Shown: piece by piece, positions 17,297 to 26,269 of the stretch
Position numbering within the stretch: position 1 is the first letter of the stretch
Layout of the letters: every line of letters begins with the position of its first letter
From: CAWIVH01 sp963839475
GTDB lineage: Bacteria > Acidobacteriota > UBA6911
Assembly: GCA_963839475.1 (NCBI GenBank)
Contig: CAWIVH010000019.1
Span: forward strand, 62,001 to 126,000
DNA length: 64,000 nt
Reading direction: 5' to 3'
Program-made: the position numbers and the translations under genes
Notes under the pieces: generated by a model
What the model was told of the DNA's origin: nothing
Databases searched by the model: none
What the model saw: only the letters and a program-made list of their open reading frames with translations

Positions 17297-18892
17297 TCAG
17301 AACAGGTTATTGTATCGGGACCAGAAGTCGTCAATGAGTTTCCAATAAGAATCGACTGCCCGGTTGGCAATATCGATGCAATAGCGGGTAAGATACTCTT
17401 CGGCCTTTGCCGGGTCTGTTTTGAACAGGCGTAGAGCTTCTTCCTCCGTTTCCTTCTGCTTCGCAAAGGCATTATCCTCGATCGGCTGCCAGACTTTCCT
17501 GGCATCTTCTTTCATGCCCTGGTAGCGGATATAGGCCAGCTTGGTAGCCATGCGGAAGGCCCACCAAGCGCAGTCGCGACGGAATTTCGCGCGCCCGTCC
17601 ACCATGAAGGAATCTGGCATCCGGCTGATCCCGATATAAAAAGGGATATGAGGAGTCGTCGCCGGATTGTCGTACCCGAGCCAGACCAAACCTCCAATCG
17701 GATCGGGCAGCCATGACCGCGATTGCGTGATCTGTAGATAGGTGGCGGTCGGGGAGGCCACCATGCGCTCGCGCTGGATGTGGAGCAATTTCAACAAATC
17801 GCTGCTCATAAAAGGATTTGCGACCGGACTTTTGGTCGCCGAGCCCTTTTCATCCACCACCATCAGGGATCGTGTCATGTCGAAGGGTGTACCCTCGTAG
17901 GTGTCCCTGAAAATGGAAAGCAGGTCCTGGACCGATAGCTTTTTTTCGGGCTTTACCGAAAGAGGAAAATTCTCGGCATTGGGATCCAGTTTGAGCGACG
18001 GAGCCAACAGGCTCAATACCCGCCATTCGCGCCGGCGGCAGTAGAGGCTGGTCCGGTCAGCATAGGCGTAGCAGAACTCAAAAGGCTGGCCGCTCTTCGG
18101 ATCCCACCATCCTTTTTCCTGTGCCAGGGACAGGACGTTTTCAGAAGCCAGGAAGTGTTCCCTGTCCGACAGGTTGATCTGCCTGATACGATGCGCATTG
18201 GCTGATACCCCGACCTCGTCGTCGGGAATCCGCACTGCCGCCCAGACCGCCCCCACCTTCCCTTTTCCCGGCCCGAGAATCTCGAAGTGCCAGACCTCCC
18301 TGGGATCTGCGAAGGTAAAACATTCTCCCCAGTCGTTATAGCCGTGCTTTTTAGTAAGGCTGTCGGCCACCGCGATGGCTTCACGGGCGGTTTTAGCGCG
18401 TTCGAGAATAAATCGGTACAACTCCGGTGCGTCGATCAGGCCGGCCTCGCTGCGCAGTTCGCCTTTGCCGCCGGTCGTAGTCTCGCCGATCGCAAGCTGA
18501 TGCTCATTCATGATGGGATAGGCAGCGTTCAGGTACTTGTAGGTCTCGCCTACCTGGGGAATTTTCCCTGCCTCCACCCGGTCAGGGTCATCGGGGCCTT
18601 TCGATTCTTTGGGCTCGAGCCAGACTGCCGTCTCTGTCCCCTTCTGGTGCTTCCGGTGCTGAACGATGTTCATCCAGGTCCTGTCGGTATTGCTGTCGCA
18701 GGAATGAGACGTCATGGTCGACCCATCGACCGATGCCAGACGACCGACCAGGATGCTGGTGCAGCTTTCCGTGGTGGGTTCAGCAAGCCGTGCAGGGAAG
18801 GAGATTGACGTCGAGATTATTACTGCCAGGAAGGCAAGCAGCAACGCGGCGCAACTTGACCTCCCTCGGGAGACATAGGCCGATTTGGTCAT
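17297..18892 (-). CDS. Exported C69 family dipeptidase (PepD-like Ntn hydrolase)
   Basis: A 531-residue protein. A signal peptide follows the ATG at 18892 (AGGAG 7 bases upstream). Just after the predicted cleavage site comes TESCTSILVGRLASVDGS, the C69 start where Cys is the N-terminal nucleophile exposed by processing. Further family blocks include NEHQLAIGETT, AREAIAVADSL, GYNDWGECFTFADP, EVWHFEILGPG and GVSANAHRIRQ. C69 enzymes hydrolyse dipeptides of broad sequence. The upstream part of the open frame (to 19054) is an antisense-like extension without a ribosome site. It lies 68 bases after the DUF362 gene in the same direction. Confidence 0.92.
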   Translation of the reverse strand: MTKSAYVSRGRSSCAALLLAFLAVIISTSISFPARLAEPTTESCTSILVGRLASVDGSTMTSHSCDSNTDRTWMNIVQHRKHQKGTETAVWLEPKESKGPDDPDRVEAGKIPQVGETYKYLNAAYPIMNEHQLAIGETTTGGKGELRSEAGLIDAPELYRFILERAKTAREAIAVADSLTKKHGYNDWGECFTFADPREVWHFEILGPGKGKVGAVWAAVRIPDDEVGVSANAHRIRQINLSDREHFLASENVLSLAQEKGWWDPKSGQPFEFCYAYADRTSLYCRRREWRVLSLLAPSLKLDPNAENFPLSVKPEKKLSVQDLLSIFRDTYEGTPFDMTRSLMVVDEKGSATKSPVANPFMSSDLLKLLHIQRERMVASPTATYLQITQSRSWLPDPIGGLVWLGYDNPATTPHIPFYIGISRMPDSFMVDGRAKFRRDCAWWAFRMATKLAYIRYQGMKEDARKVWQPIEDNAFAKQKETEEEALRLFKTDPAKAEEYLTRYCIDIANRAVDSYWKLIDDFWSRYNNLF

Positions 18893-18960
18893 GGAAATCT
18901 CCTGAATGAGTCTGCTGCCGGATTTGGAAATTTCTCCGCTAAGCCGAGACGGTCTGCCGA

Positions 18961-20496
18961 TCACCCGGCGACGGTCAGAGGCCGGACTTGCTCGATGCCG
19001 GAGGCACGCAGCCTGCAGAAATAAATGCCCGAAGGCACCCGCCGGGTGTCCCATGCCGCCATGTGTGCACCGCGCCCGATCCTGTCCCTGGCCAGGACCG
19101 CAACTCGGTCACCAAAGGCGTTAAAAACCTCCAGGGACGCGACCCCATCGGCCGGCACACGATATTCGAAGATTAACGAGGAATCGCCCGAACCCGACCG
19201 GCTTTGTCCTAACACCTCAAAACCGGGCCGGGGGCCACCCGCGATGGCAGGAGAAACGGGTTCCGGAGCATAGGCAAAGGGTTCATTGCACATATGAAAA
19301 CGAGGCTCGCCTGCTATTTGCAGGTAGGGAGTCTGGAGAGGGGTCCGAGTCAGACTTTCCAGCGGCGAAAGCTTCGGCCCGTCGTCTTCCCATAGGTAAA
19401 CCGGAATATTCCGGGGGTTCAGGGCCGTAGAGATCCCACGTTCCCGCGCGATGTGAAACAGCCCGAAGTTGCCCGGCTCGTGCCCCCCCAACCAATGGCC
19501 GATAATATCGACCCGGAATGCATCTTTCCCGAAAACAAGCATGTTGGTCATGAAGATTTCGGGGAGTCCATCGGCGCCCGGTCCCCCGTCGAAGCCATCG
19601 CCGTTCTGGGAATAAATCCCTTCAATGACATTCAAACCGATGCTCGGCCGGATGAGTGAATAGTGATCCAGTGTCCGCTGAATCCACATTTCCATCCATA
19701 GTCCCTTTTCCGTGTTCCAGCGCGGGAGGCCACCGCGCAGATGTTTTTCAAAAATATCCTCGACATGCTTTTGCGCATCGGGCTGGAAATCATTCGCGAT
19801 CACTTGCTGGATCCCACCGCAGAACCGGATGTACGGGGGGGCATTGGTGCCCTGAAGGTTCTTGGTGCAGAGGGTCAGTCCCATGGAATGAGTCTTCATC
19901 TTCGCGATGTTAATCAAGTAGCTGTCGGGATAATTGAAGGGACCGAGGTATTTGGTCCGCCGGAAGACCACGCCCTCCGGGCATTCCTTCGTGGTCGGGG
20001 TTCTCGAATCGTCATCCTCATAGTGGACCTGGTGGCGTCCGGCCAACTCGATGAAGCCGGTTCCAGGCTGCTTCACCGATAATCCCTCCCGCAGATAGAT
20101 GTTCTCAGCGGGTACGGTCGCTTTCTTCAACCCCTCAACGAATCCCTCTACGACATAGGGGTCGGTGACGATCGCGTGCGTGAGGCCTGAGCCCTTGGCC
20201 GAGGTCAGGTTCGGCTTGATGGCGAATTTGCCGGTGAGGGGATTGCCGGGCCCGGCTGAAGCCGTGAAAATGCGCTGGGCGAGAGCCAGCGTCTCCTGTC
20301 TTTTCGCCTCCGAATCGCCCTTGGCGGGGACACGAGTCTTACGGATAAATACCGCCTCGGGATGAGCTTCAATGAAAGGATGCAATCTGAAATAGGAAAG
20401 CCCCATCGCTTCGCGGGCGAATATGGAAACAGCAGGGGTGGCAATCGACGCAACGCCGCAGCCGGCCACGCTCTTCAGGAAGTTTCTTCGATTCAC
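18961..20496 (-). CDS. Tat-exported DUF362 protein with C-terminal FlgD-like Ig domain
   Basis: 511 residues from a GTG at 20496 (GGAG 8 bases upstream), which begins a textbook Tat signal, VNRRNFLKSVAGCGVA. A DUF362 domain follows (AIKPNLTSAKG, DPYVVEGFVEGL, LINIAKMKTHSMGLTLCTKNLQG, GLNVIEGIYSQNGDG); family members often carry iron-sulfur centres, but no 4-Cys ferredoxin motif is present here. Residues about 425-511 resemble the FlgD Ig-like fold seen in sorted or surface proteins: FEYRVPADGVASLEVFNAFG, then AAWDTRRVPSGIYFCRL. Function is unknown. It is transcribed toward C69 and diverges from the RidA gene. Confidence 0.82.
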   Translation of the reverse strand: MNRRNFLKSVAGCGVASIATPAVSIFAREAMGLSYFRLHPFIEAHPEAVFIRKTRVPAKGDSEAKRQETLALAQRIFTASAGPGNPLTGKFAIKPNLTSAKGSGLTHAIVTDPYVVEGFVEGLKKATVPAENIYLREGLSVKQPGTGFIELAGRHQVHYEDDDSRTPTTKECPEGVVFRRTKYLGPFNYPDSYLINIAKMKTHSMGLTLCTKNLQGTNAPPYIRFCGGIQQVIANDFQPDAQKHVEDIFEKHLRGGLPRWNTEKGLWMEMWIQRTLDHYSLIRPSIGLNVIEGIYSQNGDGFDGGPGADGLPEIFMTNMLVFGKDAFRVDIIGHWLGGHEPGNFGLFHIARERGISTALNPRNIPVYLWEDDGPKLSPLESLTRTPLQTPYLQIAGEPRFHMCNEPFAYAPEPVSPAIAGGPRPGFEVLGQSRSGSGDSSLIFEYRVPADGVASLEVFNAFGDRVAVLARDRIGRGAHMAAWDTRRVPSGIYFCRLRASGIEQVRPLTVAG

Positions 20497-20696
20497 TTTC
20501 GATCTCCAGGCTAAAGATGCTGCCTCGGGAAGCCCGCAGGCAGACGGTCTCCGCAAATACTCGCAACCGCATCCGAACGTGATAATTTTCTGATATTTGA
20601 GCTCTGATCGGTGCGACAATTACCTATGATTGTAAGACAGCCCCTGAGGAAAGGGAACGGAGAAAATTCGCAAGTTCTAATTGTAAGGAGATCCAA

Positions 20697-21923
20697 ATGC
20701 ACTTCATGCGGCGAACTCTGATATTCATCGCTCTTATCGGCCTGATCTGCGGCCAGATATCGTCACAGCAACCCCCGGTGAAGAAGTTTCTCACCAGTGA
20801 TGGATCCAGGCCTTCCGGGCTTTTTGCACCCGGAGTGGCAGTAGGAAAAACCGTCTACATCGCCGGCAAAGGGGATTATAAGCCGAACGAGGAATTCGCC
20901 AATAAGGTGCGAAACTGCCTGGCTGAAGTAGAGAAAACTCTGAAGGTAGGCGGACTTGACCTGAGCCACGTCGTGGCGGCTCAATGTTACCTCGAGGATC
21001 CGCAAAACTATGCCAAATTCAATGAAATCTACGGCGAGTATTTTCCTCAGAGACCTCCTGCCCGCACCACCCTTGGCGTTCCCAATGTGCCTGGCGACTC
21101 GCGAGTGGAGATCACGGCGGTCGCTTATTCCGATAAATCGGAAATCAAGCAGATCGGCACACCGCCGGGCGGGCGTCCTTACAGCCCGGGAATAATGGCA
21201 GGAACCACGCTCTATGTCTCAGGAAAGGGCGATCAGCTCCCCGATGGAAGCCATCCGGCAACCTTTGAGGAGCAGGTTCGGCAGACGCTGCGGAATGTGG
21301 AGTCGACGCTCAAAGCCGCGGGTCTCGATTTCCGCCACGTGGTGTTCAGCAATGTTTTTATAGATAAGTATGAGAATTACGCGGCGGTGAACAAGGTTTA
21401 CAGCGAATTCTTCGATTATGGCAACGAACCGGCGCGTGCGACCGTTTTCGTCGACTGGATTCCCGGCGACTCCCACGTGGAGATCACATGCACCGCAACC
21501 GCGGACCTGGCCGGCCGGAAGGCGGTTCGTCCCCCCTCCATGAAATACGGGTACGACGAAAGGGCCATGTCAGCCAGCCCCGCAGTCTGGGCGGGAGATA
21601 CCCTTTACATCTCGGGGCTCTACGGCATGGATCCGGCCACCGGATCGGTGGATTCAGATCTGCAGAAGCAGGTGCGCCGCATGGCCGAGGGACACATCGA
21701 CATCCTCTCGGCAGCGGGATTAAAGCTGGAGGATATCGTGTCGGGCCACGTTTACCTGCGGGATATCAACGACTACGCCCCCTTCAATGAGATCTACAAA
21801 GAGTATTTCTCGAAGGGGCCGGGCGTCCGTACCTGTTTGATGCCGAACACCGGGATTGAAAAGAACGCTGTCCGAGTGCGCGCTTCATTCATTGCAGCGC
21901 GCACCACAAGCGCCGTCCGATAA
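20697..21923 (+). CDS. Exported protein with three tandem RidA (YjgF/UK114) domains
   Basis: A 408-residue fusion; ordinary RidA is about 130 residues. Residues 1-24 are a signal peptide (MRRTLIFIALIGLI). RidA domains lie at about 33-143, 154-267 and 282-401. Each keeps the beta-hairpin start (GKTVYIAGKG, GTTLYVSGKG, GDTLYISGLYG), the central V/L-x-x-YL or VFI strand, and the arginine that binds the substrate carboxylate (R123 in PPARTTL, R247 in EPARATV, R378 in PGVRTCL). RidA hydrolyses reactive enamine/imine intermediates made by PLP enzymes to ketoacids plus ammonia. A good AAGGAG precedes the ATG. It converges on an operon with two SelA-like PLP enzymes, a fitting source of such intermediates. 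Confidence 0.92.
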   Translation: MHFMRRTLIFIALIGLICGQISSQQPPVKKFLTSDGSRPSGLFAPGVAVGKTVYIAGKGDYKPNEEFANKVRNCLAEVEKTLKVGGLDLSHVVAAQCYLEDPQNYAKFNEIYGEYFPQRPPARTTLGVPNVPGDSRVEITAVAYSDKSEIKQIGTPPGGRPYSPGIMAGTTLYVSGKGDQLPDGSHPATFEEQVRQTLRNVESTLKAAGLDFRHVVFSNVFIDKYENYAAVNKVYSEFFDYGNEPARATVFVDWIPGDSHVEITCTATADLAGRKAVRPPSMKYGYDERAMSASPAVWAGDTLYISGLYGMDPATGSVDSDLQKQVRRMAEGHIDILSAAGLKLEDIVSGHVYLRDINDYAPFNEIYKEYFSKGPGVRTCLMPNTGIEKNAVRVRASFIAARTTSAVR

Positions 21924-21930
21924 GGGATCC

Positions 21931-22003
21931 GAACCGCTAAGATCCTCGAAGCGTTCCTTCGGGAATAAAATTCCGCCGATCGCATCGGGGTCTTAACGGT
22001 TTA
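21931..22003. repeat. Dispersed palindromic repeat, copy B (diverged)
   Basis: GAACCGCTAAGATCC at 21931 pairs imperfectly with GGGGTCTTAACGGTTT ending near 22002, enclosing an inner hairpin (CCTTCGGG region). It sits exactly between the convergent RidA and SelA-like genes, as expected of a bidirectional terminator. The outer arms match copies A and D. Confidence 0.6.
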
Positions 22004-22024
22004 TCGAAGGTTCGACACAGTTTG

Positions 22025-23257
22025 TCAGGCTAGATTCTTCAGCAGGACCTCGCGCACCCGGCGGGCGACAATTCGTTGCTCGCCCGGCTGCAGCATCCAC
22101 ACGGCAATTTCGAGAAACGGCTTATCTCCCGGCGAGGGACGGATCTCGATGCGAGGTTCGCCGTCGCGCAACTGTTTCGCAACGTTCTGGTTGGTCAGGG
22201 ACGGCTTGCTCTCCTCCCATGAAACCCGCAGATGGGGGCTTTCGTTCGCAATCTCAGGAACAAAAGTCTCCATCTTAATGCCTTTCATCCCCTGCAGGGA
22301 TTTCGCAATCTCCGCGATCCTGGCCTCCCACTCCCGCCACTCCGCTTTGTGGTCTCGCTTGAAATACGACTCGACAGCTGTCCAGATGCCGACGATCTCT
22401 TCCTTCCCCACCTTGCAGCCGCGCCCGACGCTGTCGGCATGAGGCGACCCGTTAAGGTAGGCGGCCTCGACAAGGTTTTTCCTTCCGAGGAGCAAGCCGG
22501 AACATTGCGGGCCCCTCAGTCCCTTGCCGCCGCTGAAAGCGACGAGATCGAATCCCATTTGCACATATTCCTTCAGCCTTTCCGGCGGCGGCACATCGGC
22601 AGCAGCATCGATCAAAGTCGGAATCCCGCGCTTCTGTGCAATTTCGACGAATTCCTTCCGCTTGACCTGGGCTTTCGGGTCGGCGAAATTCAAGAAGAAC
22701 ATCATGACGGTTTTGTCGCCAATCGCCTGTTCGAGCTGCTCGCGGGTCTCGACCTCGATCAGCCTGGTGCCGGCAGCACGAATAGCGTGGTCGTATCCCA
22801 CCCGATGGGACTTCTGGAGAATGACCTCGTTTTTCATTCCCGCGGTGTCCGGGAGCCGCCTGATCTTTTCCGGATCCTTTCCGGCTACACAGGCAGCCGT
22901 GGCCAGCAACAAAGCGGCAGCTGCTCCGGATGTTACCAGTGCCGCTTCGGCTCCGGTCAAGGCGGCGATTCGCTTGCCAACGGCCTCATGGAGTTCCCCG
23001 AGTGCGATGTGCGCATGGGAGGCTTCTTCCATGGCCGCCACCACCTCACGGGGCATGGTGCAGGCACTGAGTGCCGTATAGGTCCCGGCAGCGTTGATCA
23101 GCGGCCGGATGCCCAGGCGGCTGTAGACCGAATTGTGCAATCCAGCGGCTTTGCCGCTCCCTGCAAAAAGATCACCTTTAGCCACAATTGTCGATGTTAG
23201 CAAACCGGCGCCCGTAAAGAAACTACGCCTGCTCCACGTAGAAAACAGATTTGTCAT
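22025..23257 (-). CDS. Tat-exported SelA-like PLP enzyme (D-glucosaminate-6-phosphate ammonia-lyase/DgaE-like fold)
   Basis: 410 residues with a Tat-like start (STWSRRSFFTGAGLL). Fold-type I PLP enzyme of the SelA-like group: LGIRPLINAAGTYTALSACTMP, a GAEAALVTSGAAAALLLATAAC loop region for phosphate binding, Asp217 in TLIDAAAD that would pair with the pyridine nitrogen, and Lys245 in FSGGKGLRGPQ as Schiff-base lysine. Characterised relatives are ammonia-lyases acting on amino-sugar acids or D-amino acids. A perfect GGAGGTGATCC precedes the ATG. It lies 43 bases after the amidohydrolase gene; a similar gene is upstream of that one, so the operon codes two paralogues. An exported PLP enzyme needs cofactor loading before Tat export. 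Confidence 0.88.
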   Translation of the reverse strand: MTNLFSTWSRRSFFTGAGLLTSTIVAKGDLFAGSGKAAGLHNSVYSRLGIRPLINAAGTYTALSACTMPREVVAAMEEASHAHIALGELHEAVGKRIAALTGAEAALVTSGAAAALLLATAACVAGKDPEKIRRLPDTAGMKNEVILQKSHRVGYDHAIRAAGTRLIEVETREQLEQAIGDKTVMMFFLNFADPKAQVKRKEFVEIAQKRGIPTLIDAAADVPPPERLKEYVQMGFDLVAFSGGKGLRGPQCSGLLLGRKNLVEAAYLNGSPHADSVGRGCKVGKEEIVGIWTAVESYFKRDHKAEWREWEARIAEIAKSLQGMKGIKMETFVPEIANESPHLRVSWEESKPSLTNQNVAKQLRDGEPRIEIRPSPGDKPFLEIAVWMLQPGEQRIVARRVREVLLKNLA

Positions 23258-23300
23258 GGATCACCTCCGGGCCTTATCGCTGCGGCCCGCCTGAGCGCGT

Positions 23301-24608
23301 TTATTTCTTGACCCTGGGTGCCGCCGAAATGCCGTCCCAGCGGGCATCACCGGTCTGTTTGTACCCGCGCGGCAGCGTATCCCAATCAGGGCGGGTTATC
23401 CCATTCAGGTCGTACACCACTTTTCCGTCCTTCAGTGTCAGTTCGCAGATCAGCTTCTGCTGCCCTTTGAGCCTGGCGCCGTACATGTCAGTGAATCCAA
23501 AATTACCTTTTTCCAGCCGCAAAACCGAAATGTCTGCCGTGGCTCCTACCGAGAGGTGTCCCAGTTCTTCCTTTTGGATCTCCCGCGCGGGATTCCAGGT
23601 GGAGCGAAGAATCACCTCATCCAGGGAGAGCCCCATCGCCAGAAATTTATCCATAACGTTGAGCATGTCCTTCATTCCCGAATTCATGCTGCCGATGTGT
23701 AGATCGGTGGAAATCGAATCGGGCAGGAATTTCTCTTGGATTGCCGGAACTGCCACGCGCCAGGTGAAGCTTCCACCGCCGTGGCCGACGTCAAAAATAA
23801 CCCCGCGCTTCCGGGCTTCCCAGATCGCCGGATTCACCTTGCCATCCTCGGTCTGCTCATTGCGCAGTCCCGAGTAACAGTGTGTATAAATATCTCCCGG
23901 GCGAAGTTTTCGGGTTACCAGCTCGCTCATCGGGCGTTCCGGCCGATTCGCGCCAAAATCGACCATTATGGGAATGCCGGCAATCTTTCCCGCTTCGACG
24001 GCCCTTTCGACCGGGGCCCATTCCGGCCCGGCGAAGTGGGCGGTTTTGACTCCCACGATCAATCCCTTATAACGCTGAGCCATCTCGGCGGTGGGCTGGA
24101 CTTCCATATCCGCCAGGTCCTGCTCGATCGGATCGCCGCGCATCCCTTTGCCGACGATGTTGATCATCGCCAGGACCCTGGTCTTCGACCGGTCAATGAC
24201 GCGCGCCTTGAAGTCTTCGAAATTACGCCAGCCTGCCCCTCCCACATCGACGACCGTGGTCACTCCGACCCGGAAGGTGAATCCGTCCGGGTACACGCTG
24301 TTGTCGCCCGCATAAGAACCGCGCTCGCCGGTTCCGGCGTAAACATGGGTGTGGATATCAATGATCCCGGGCGTAATATAGAGACCGGTCACATCCACCG
24401 TCTTGAAAGCATCCGCCGGATCGATGCCGGCAGCGACGGCGGCGACTCTTCCGTTCACCAGGGCCACGTCACGCACTGCGCTGATCCGGTTCCTCGGATC
24501 AATCACGTGACCGCCCCTCAGCAGGAGATCATATTTCTGGGCGGAAGCGTTTTCGGCAAGGGCCACAACAAAGAGCAGGCTGGCTGCAATCGTGGAAAAA
24601 GTCGGCAT
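23301..24608 (-). CDS. Exported amidohydrolase/deacetylase family metallohydrolase (EF_0837/AHA_3915-like)
   Basis: A 435-residue amidohydrolase with a short signal peptide (FSTIAASLLFVVALAENASA). Metal ligands of the barrel are visible: HxH in DIHTHVYAG, the Lys in GVKTAHF, His in THCYSG, His in DVGHGGGSF, and Asp in SISTDLHIG. The beginning YDLLLRGGHVIDP and the end LTLKDGKVVYDLNG are the flanking composite beta domain. Family members beside SelA-like enzymes are thought to deacetylate N-acyl amino acids or amino-sugar acids, feeding the lyase. Ribosome site AAAGGA precedes the ATG. It begins 4 bases after the stop of the upstream SelA-like gene, so translation is likely coupled. Confidence 0.9.
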   Translation of the reverse strand: MPTFSTIAASLLFVVALAENASAQKYDLLLRGGHVIDPRNRISAVRDVALVNGRVAAVAAGIDPADAFKTVDVTGLYITPGIIDIHTHVYAGTGERGSYAGDNSVYPDGFTFRVGVTTVVDVGGAGWRNFEDFKARVIDRSKTRVLAMINIVGKGMRGDPIEQDLADMEVQPTAEMAQRYKGLIVGVKTAHFAGPEWAPVERAVEAGKIAGIPIMVDFGANRPERPMSELVTRKLRPGDIYTHCYSGLRNEQTEDGKVNPAIWEARKRGVIFDVGHGGGSFTWRVAVPAIQEKFLPDSISTDLHIGSMNSGMKDMLNVMDKFLAMGLSLDEVILRSTWNPAREIQKEELGHLSVGATADISVLRLEKGNFGFTDMYGARLKGQQKLICELTLKDGKVVYDLNGITRPDWDTLPRGYKQTGDARWDGISAAPRVKK

Positions 24609-24612
24609 AGGG

Positions 24613-26229
24613 TCAATCCTTTCGGAATTCGTGTTTCTTGGCGGTCCATCGGGCCTGCAGGTATTCTCCCATATCCAGGTCGCCGGAAATCTGATTGCCC
24701 GAAACCTTCCCGGTAAAGTTGAACGTCAGCGCATCGCCATGGCGCTCTGTGTAATTGCTGGTCAAACGGACCGAATCGCCATCGATGGTGCCCGCAAGAT
24801 CGCGGGACACGAAATCTCCCTGGTGAGTGCCTTCGACCCGGCTTCCGTTCTGTTTCAAGTGCAGAAAATGATTGGAACTGGCGGCGGCATAATCAATTTT
24901 CACATCCCACCTTCCGGAGATATCCGTGGACGGAGCCTGCGCCGGAGCCTGGGTTTCCTTGGGAGGATTGGAGAGCAGGCTGTGGAGCCGGTCGGCGACG
25001 ATGACTTCCTCGCCGGCTGAAAGCATGTAGGGAGTGATGGAAATCCCGGTCTCGTTGCTGGAGGGATTGCCGCGCCCTCCCGGGGTCGCGATGCGCGGAT
25101 CGCTGTCGAAGAGACTTTTGGCAATGGTTCTGCCGCTGACACCCAGCTTTGTCCGGTCCCAACGTATCACCAGAGATGGCGTCCGGTTGGAAAGGCCGAC
25201 GGGCTGATCGACTGAGGTTGAGACACCCGGTATCGTAGACACCTTTTTGGAGATGTGATCGAGCCAGGATACCCATCGTTTCCATTCCGCCTCATGGTCC
25301 CGTTTCACCCATATTTCGACGGCCATCAACATTCCCATGGCTTCCTCTTTCCCAACCTTCAGGGCGCGGGCAAAACCATGATGCGGAGCGCTGTGCACCC
25401 AGGCCGCCCGGACCAGGTCTTTGCGCCCGAGCAATATACCGGCGCTCTGGGGCCCACGCAGGCATTTTCCGCCGCTATAACCGACCAGGGTGGCGCCGTT
25501 TTCCAGGTGCACATTGGGGATGGTCAGGATCTCGGCAGCGGCATCCACGAGGATGGGAACGCCTTTGGGCTTCGCGACCTGGGCGATGACTTTGGTATTG
25601 AGCGGGCTATTGTCGGCCGCAGGGCCGGCCAGGATGTAGATCATCGCAGTCCTTGGGCCGAGGGCGGATTCGAGGTCGGCAACGGTCTCCACTTCGATCA
25701 CGCGCGCACCGGTGGCGCGCACCGCGGCATCGTAGACGTTGCGCGAGTGCCTGGGGATGATCACCTCATCCTTGGGGAAGCCGGCCAGGTTCGGGATGCG
25801 CACATGAAGATCCGGATTTCCGCCGGCCAGGCAGGCAGCCGTTGCATGTGTTAAAGCCGCGGCGCAGCCGGACGACACCATCCCCCATTCCGCTTTCGTC
25901 AATTCAGCCAGCCGTGCCCCGATCGCGTCCGTCAACTCGTCCAGATGGACATGGTACTGGGCGGCGGCATCCATGGCAGCGCGGACCTCGGGCAGCATCC
26001 GGGAGCCGCTGATGATAGTAAAAGTTCCGCGGGCGTTGATCAGCGGCCGCACCCCGATCGATTGATAGATTTCCGGGCCGGGCCGAAGCTCAGCGGCGGC
26101 AGGCCTGGCTGCCGCGGCTTTACCACCGAAAAACGCGGGAACCGCCATCAGAGACCAGCGCCGGAAAAGCTCCCGGCGGTTCAGTTGGTCGAGGTTCGAA
26201 AGAAGTGTGCTTCTGAGTGTTTCGAGCAC
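24613..26229 (-). CDS. Tat-exported SelA-like PLP enzyme with added C-terminal beta domain
   Basis: About 538 residues. GTG at 26229 has GGAGGTGG at good spacing; ATG at 26244 is the alternative. A Tat-like segment (NRRELFRRWSLMAVPAFF) precedes the PLP fold: IGVRPLINARGTFTIISGSRM, WGMVSSGCAAALTHATAAC, Asp in ILVDAAAE, and Schiff-base Lys in YSGGKCLRGPQ. Residues about 436-538 are an extra domain (DISGRWDVKIDYAA, LKQNGSRVEGTHQG, LAGTIDGDSVRL, FTGKVSGNQISGDL) that looks like a small all-beta lipocalin-like barrel seen at the ends of other exported enzymes. The paralogue at 22025 lacks it. It lies 40 bases after the MBL-fold gene and 4 before the amidohydrolase gene. Confidence 0.87.
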   Translation of the reverse strand: MLETLRSTLLSNLDQLNRRELFRRWSLMAVPAFFGGKAAAARPAAAELRPGPEIYQSIGVRPLINARGTFTIISGSRMLPEVRAAMDAAAQYHVHLDELTDAIGARLAELTKAEWGMVSSGCAAALTHATAACLAGGNPDLHVRIPNLAGFPKDEVIIPRHSRNVYDAAVRATGARVIEVETVADLESALGPRTAMIYILAGPAADNSPLNTKVIAQVAKPKGVPILVDAAAEILTIPNVHLENGATLVGYSGGKCLRGPQSAGILLGRKDLVRAAWVHSAPHHGFARALKVGKEEAMGMLMAVEIWVKRDHEAEWKRWVSWLDHISKKVSTIPGVSTSVDQPVGLSNRTPSLVIRWDRTKLGVSGRTIAKSLFDSDPRIATPGGRGNPSSNETGISITPYMLSAGEEVIVADRLHSLLSNPPKETQAPAQAPSTDISGRWDVKIDYAAASSNHFLHLKQNGSRVEGTHQGDFVSRDLAGTIDGDSVRLTSNYTERHGDALTFNFTGKVSGNQISGDLDMGEYLQARWTAKKHEFRKD

Positions 26230-26269
26230 GTCCACCACCTCCATGGCATAGTCGGGTGTCACCCCTCGT

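Noticed and set aside
17115..17505. N-terminal extension of the S9 peptidase frame
   Set aside because: It passes through palindromic repeat A, while a GTG with AGGAGG and signal peptide at 17115 is clearly the start.
22232..23200. 322-residue plus-strand frame
   Set aside because: Shadow of the SelA-like gene on the minus strand.
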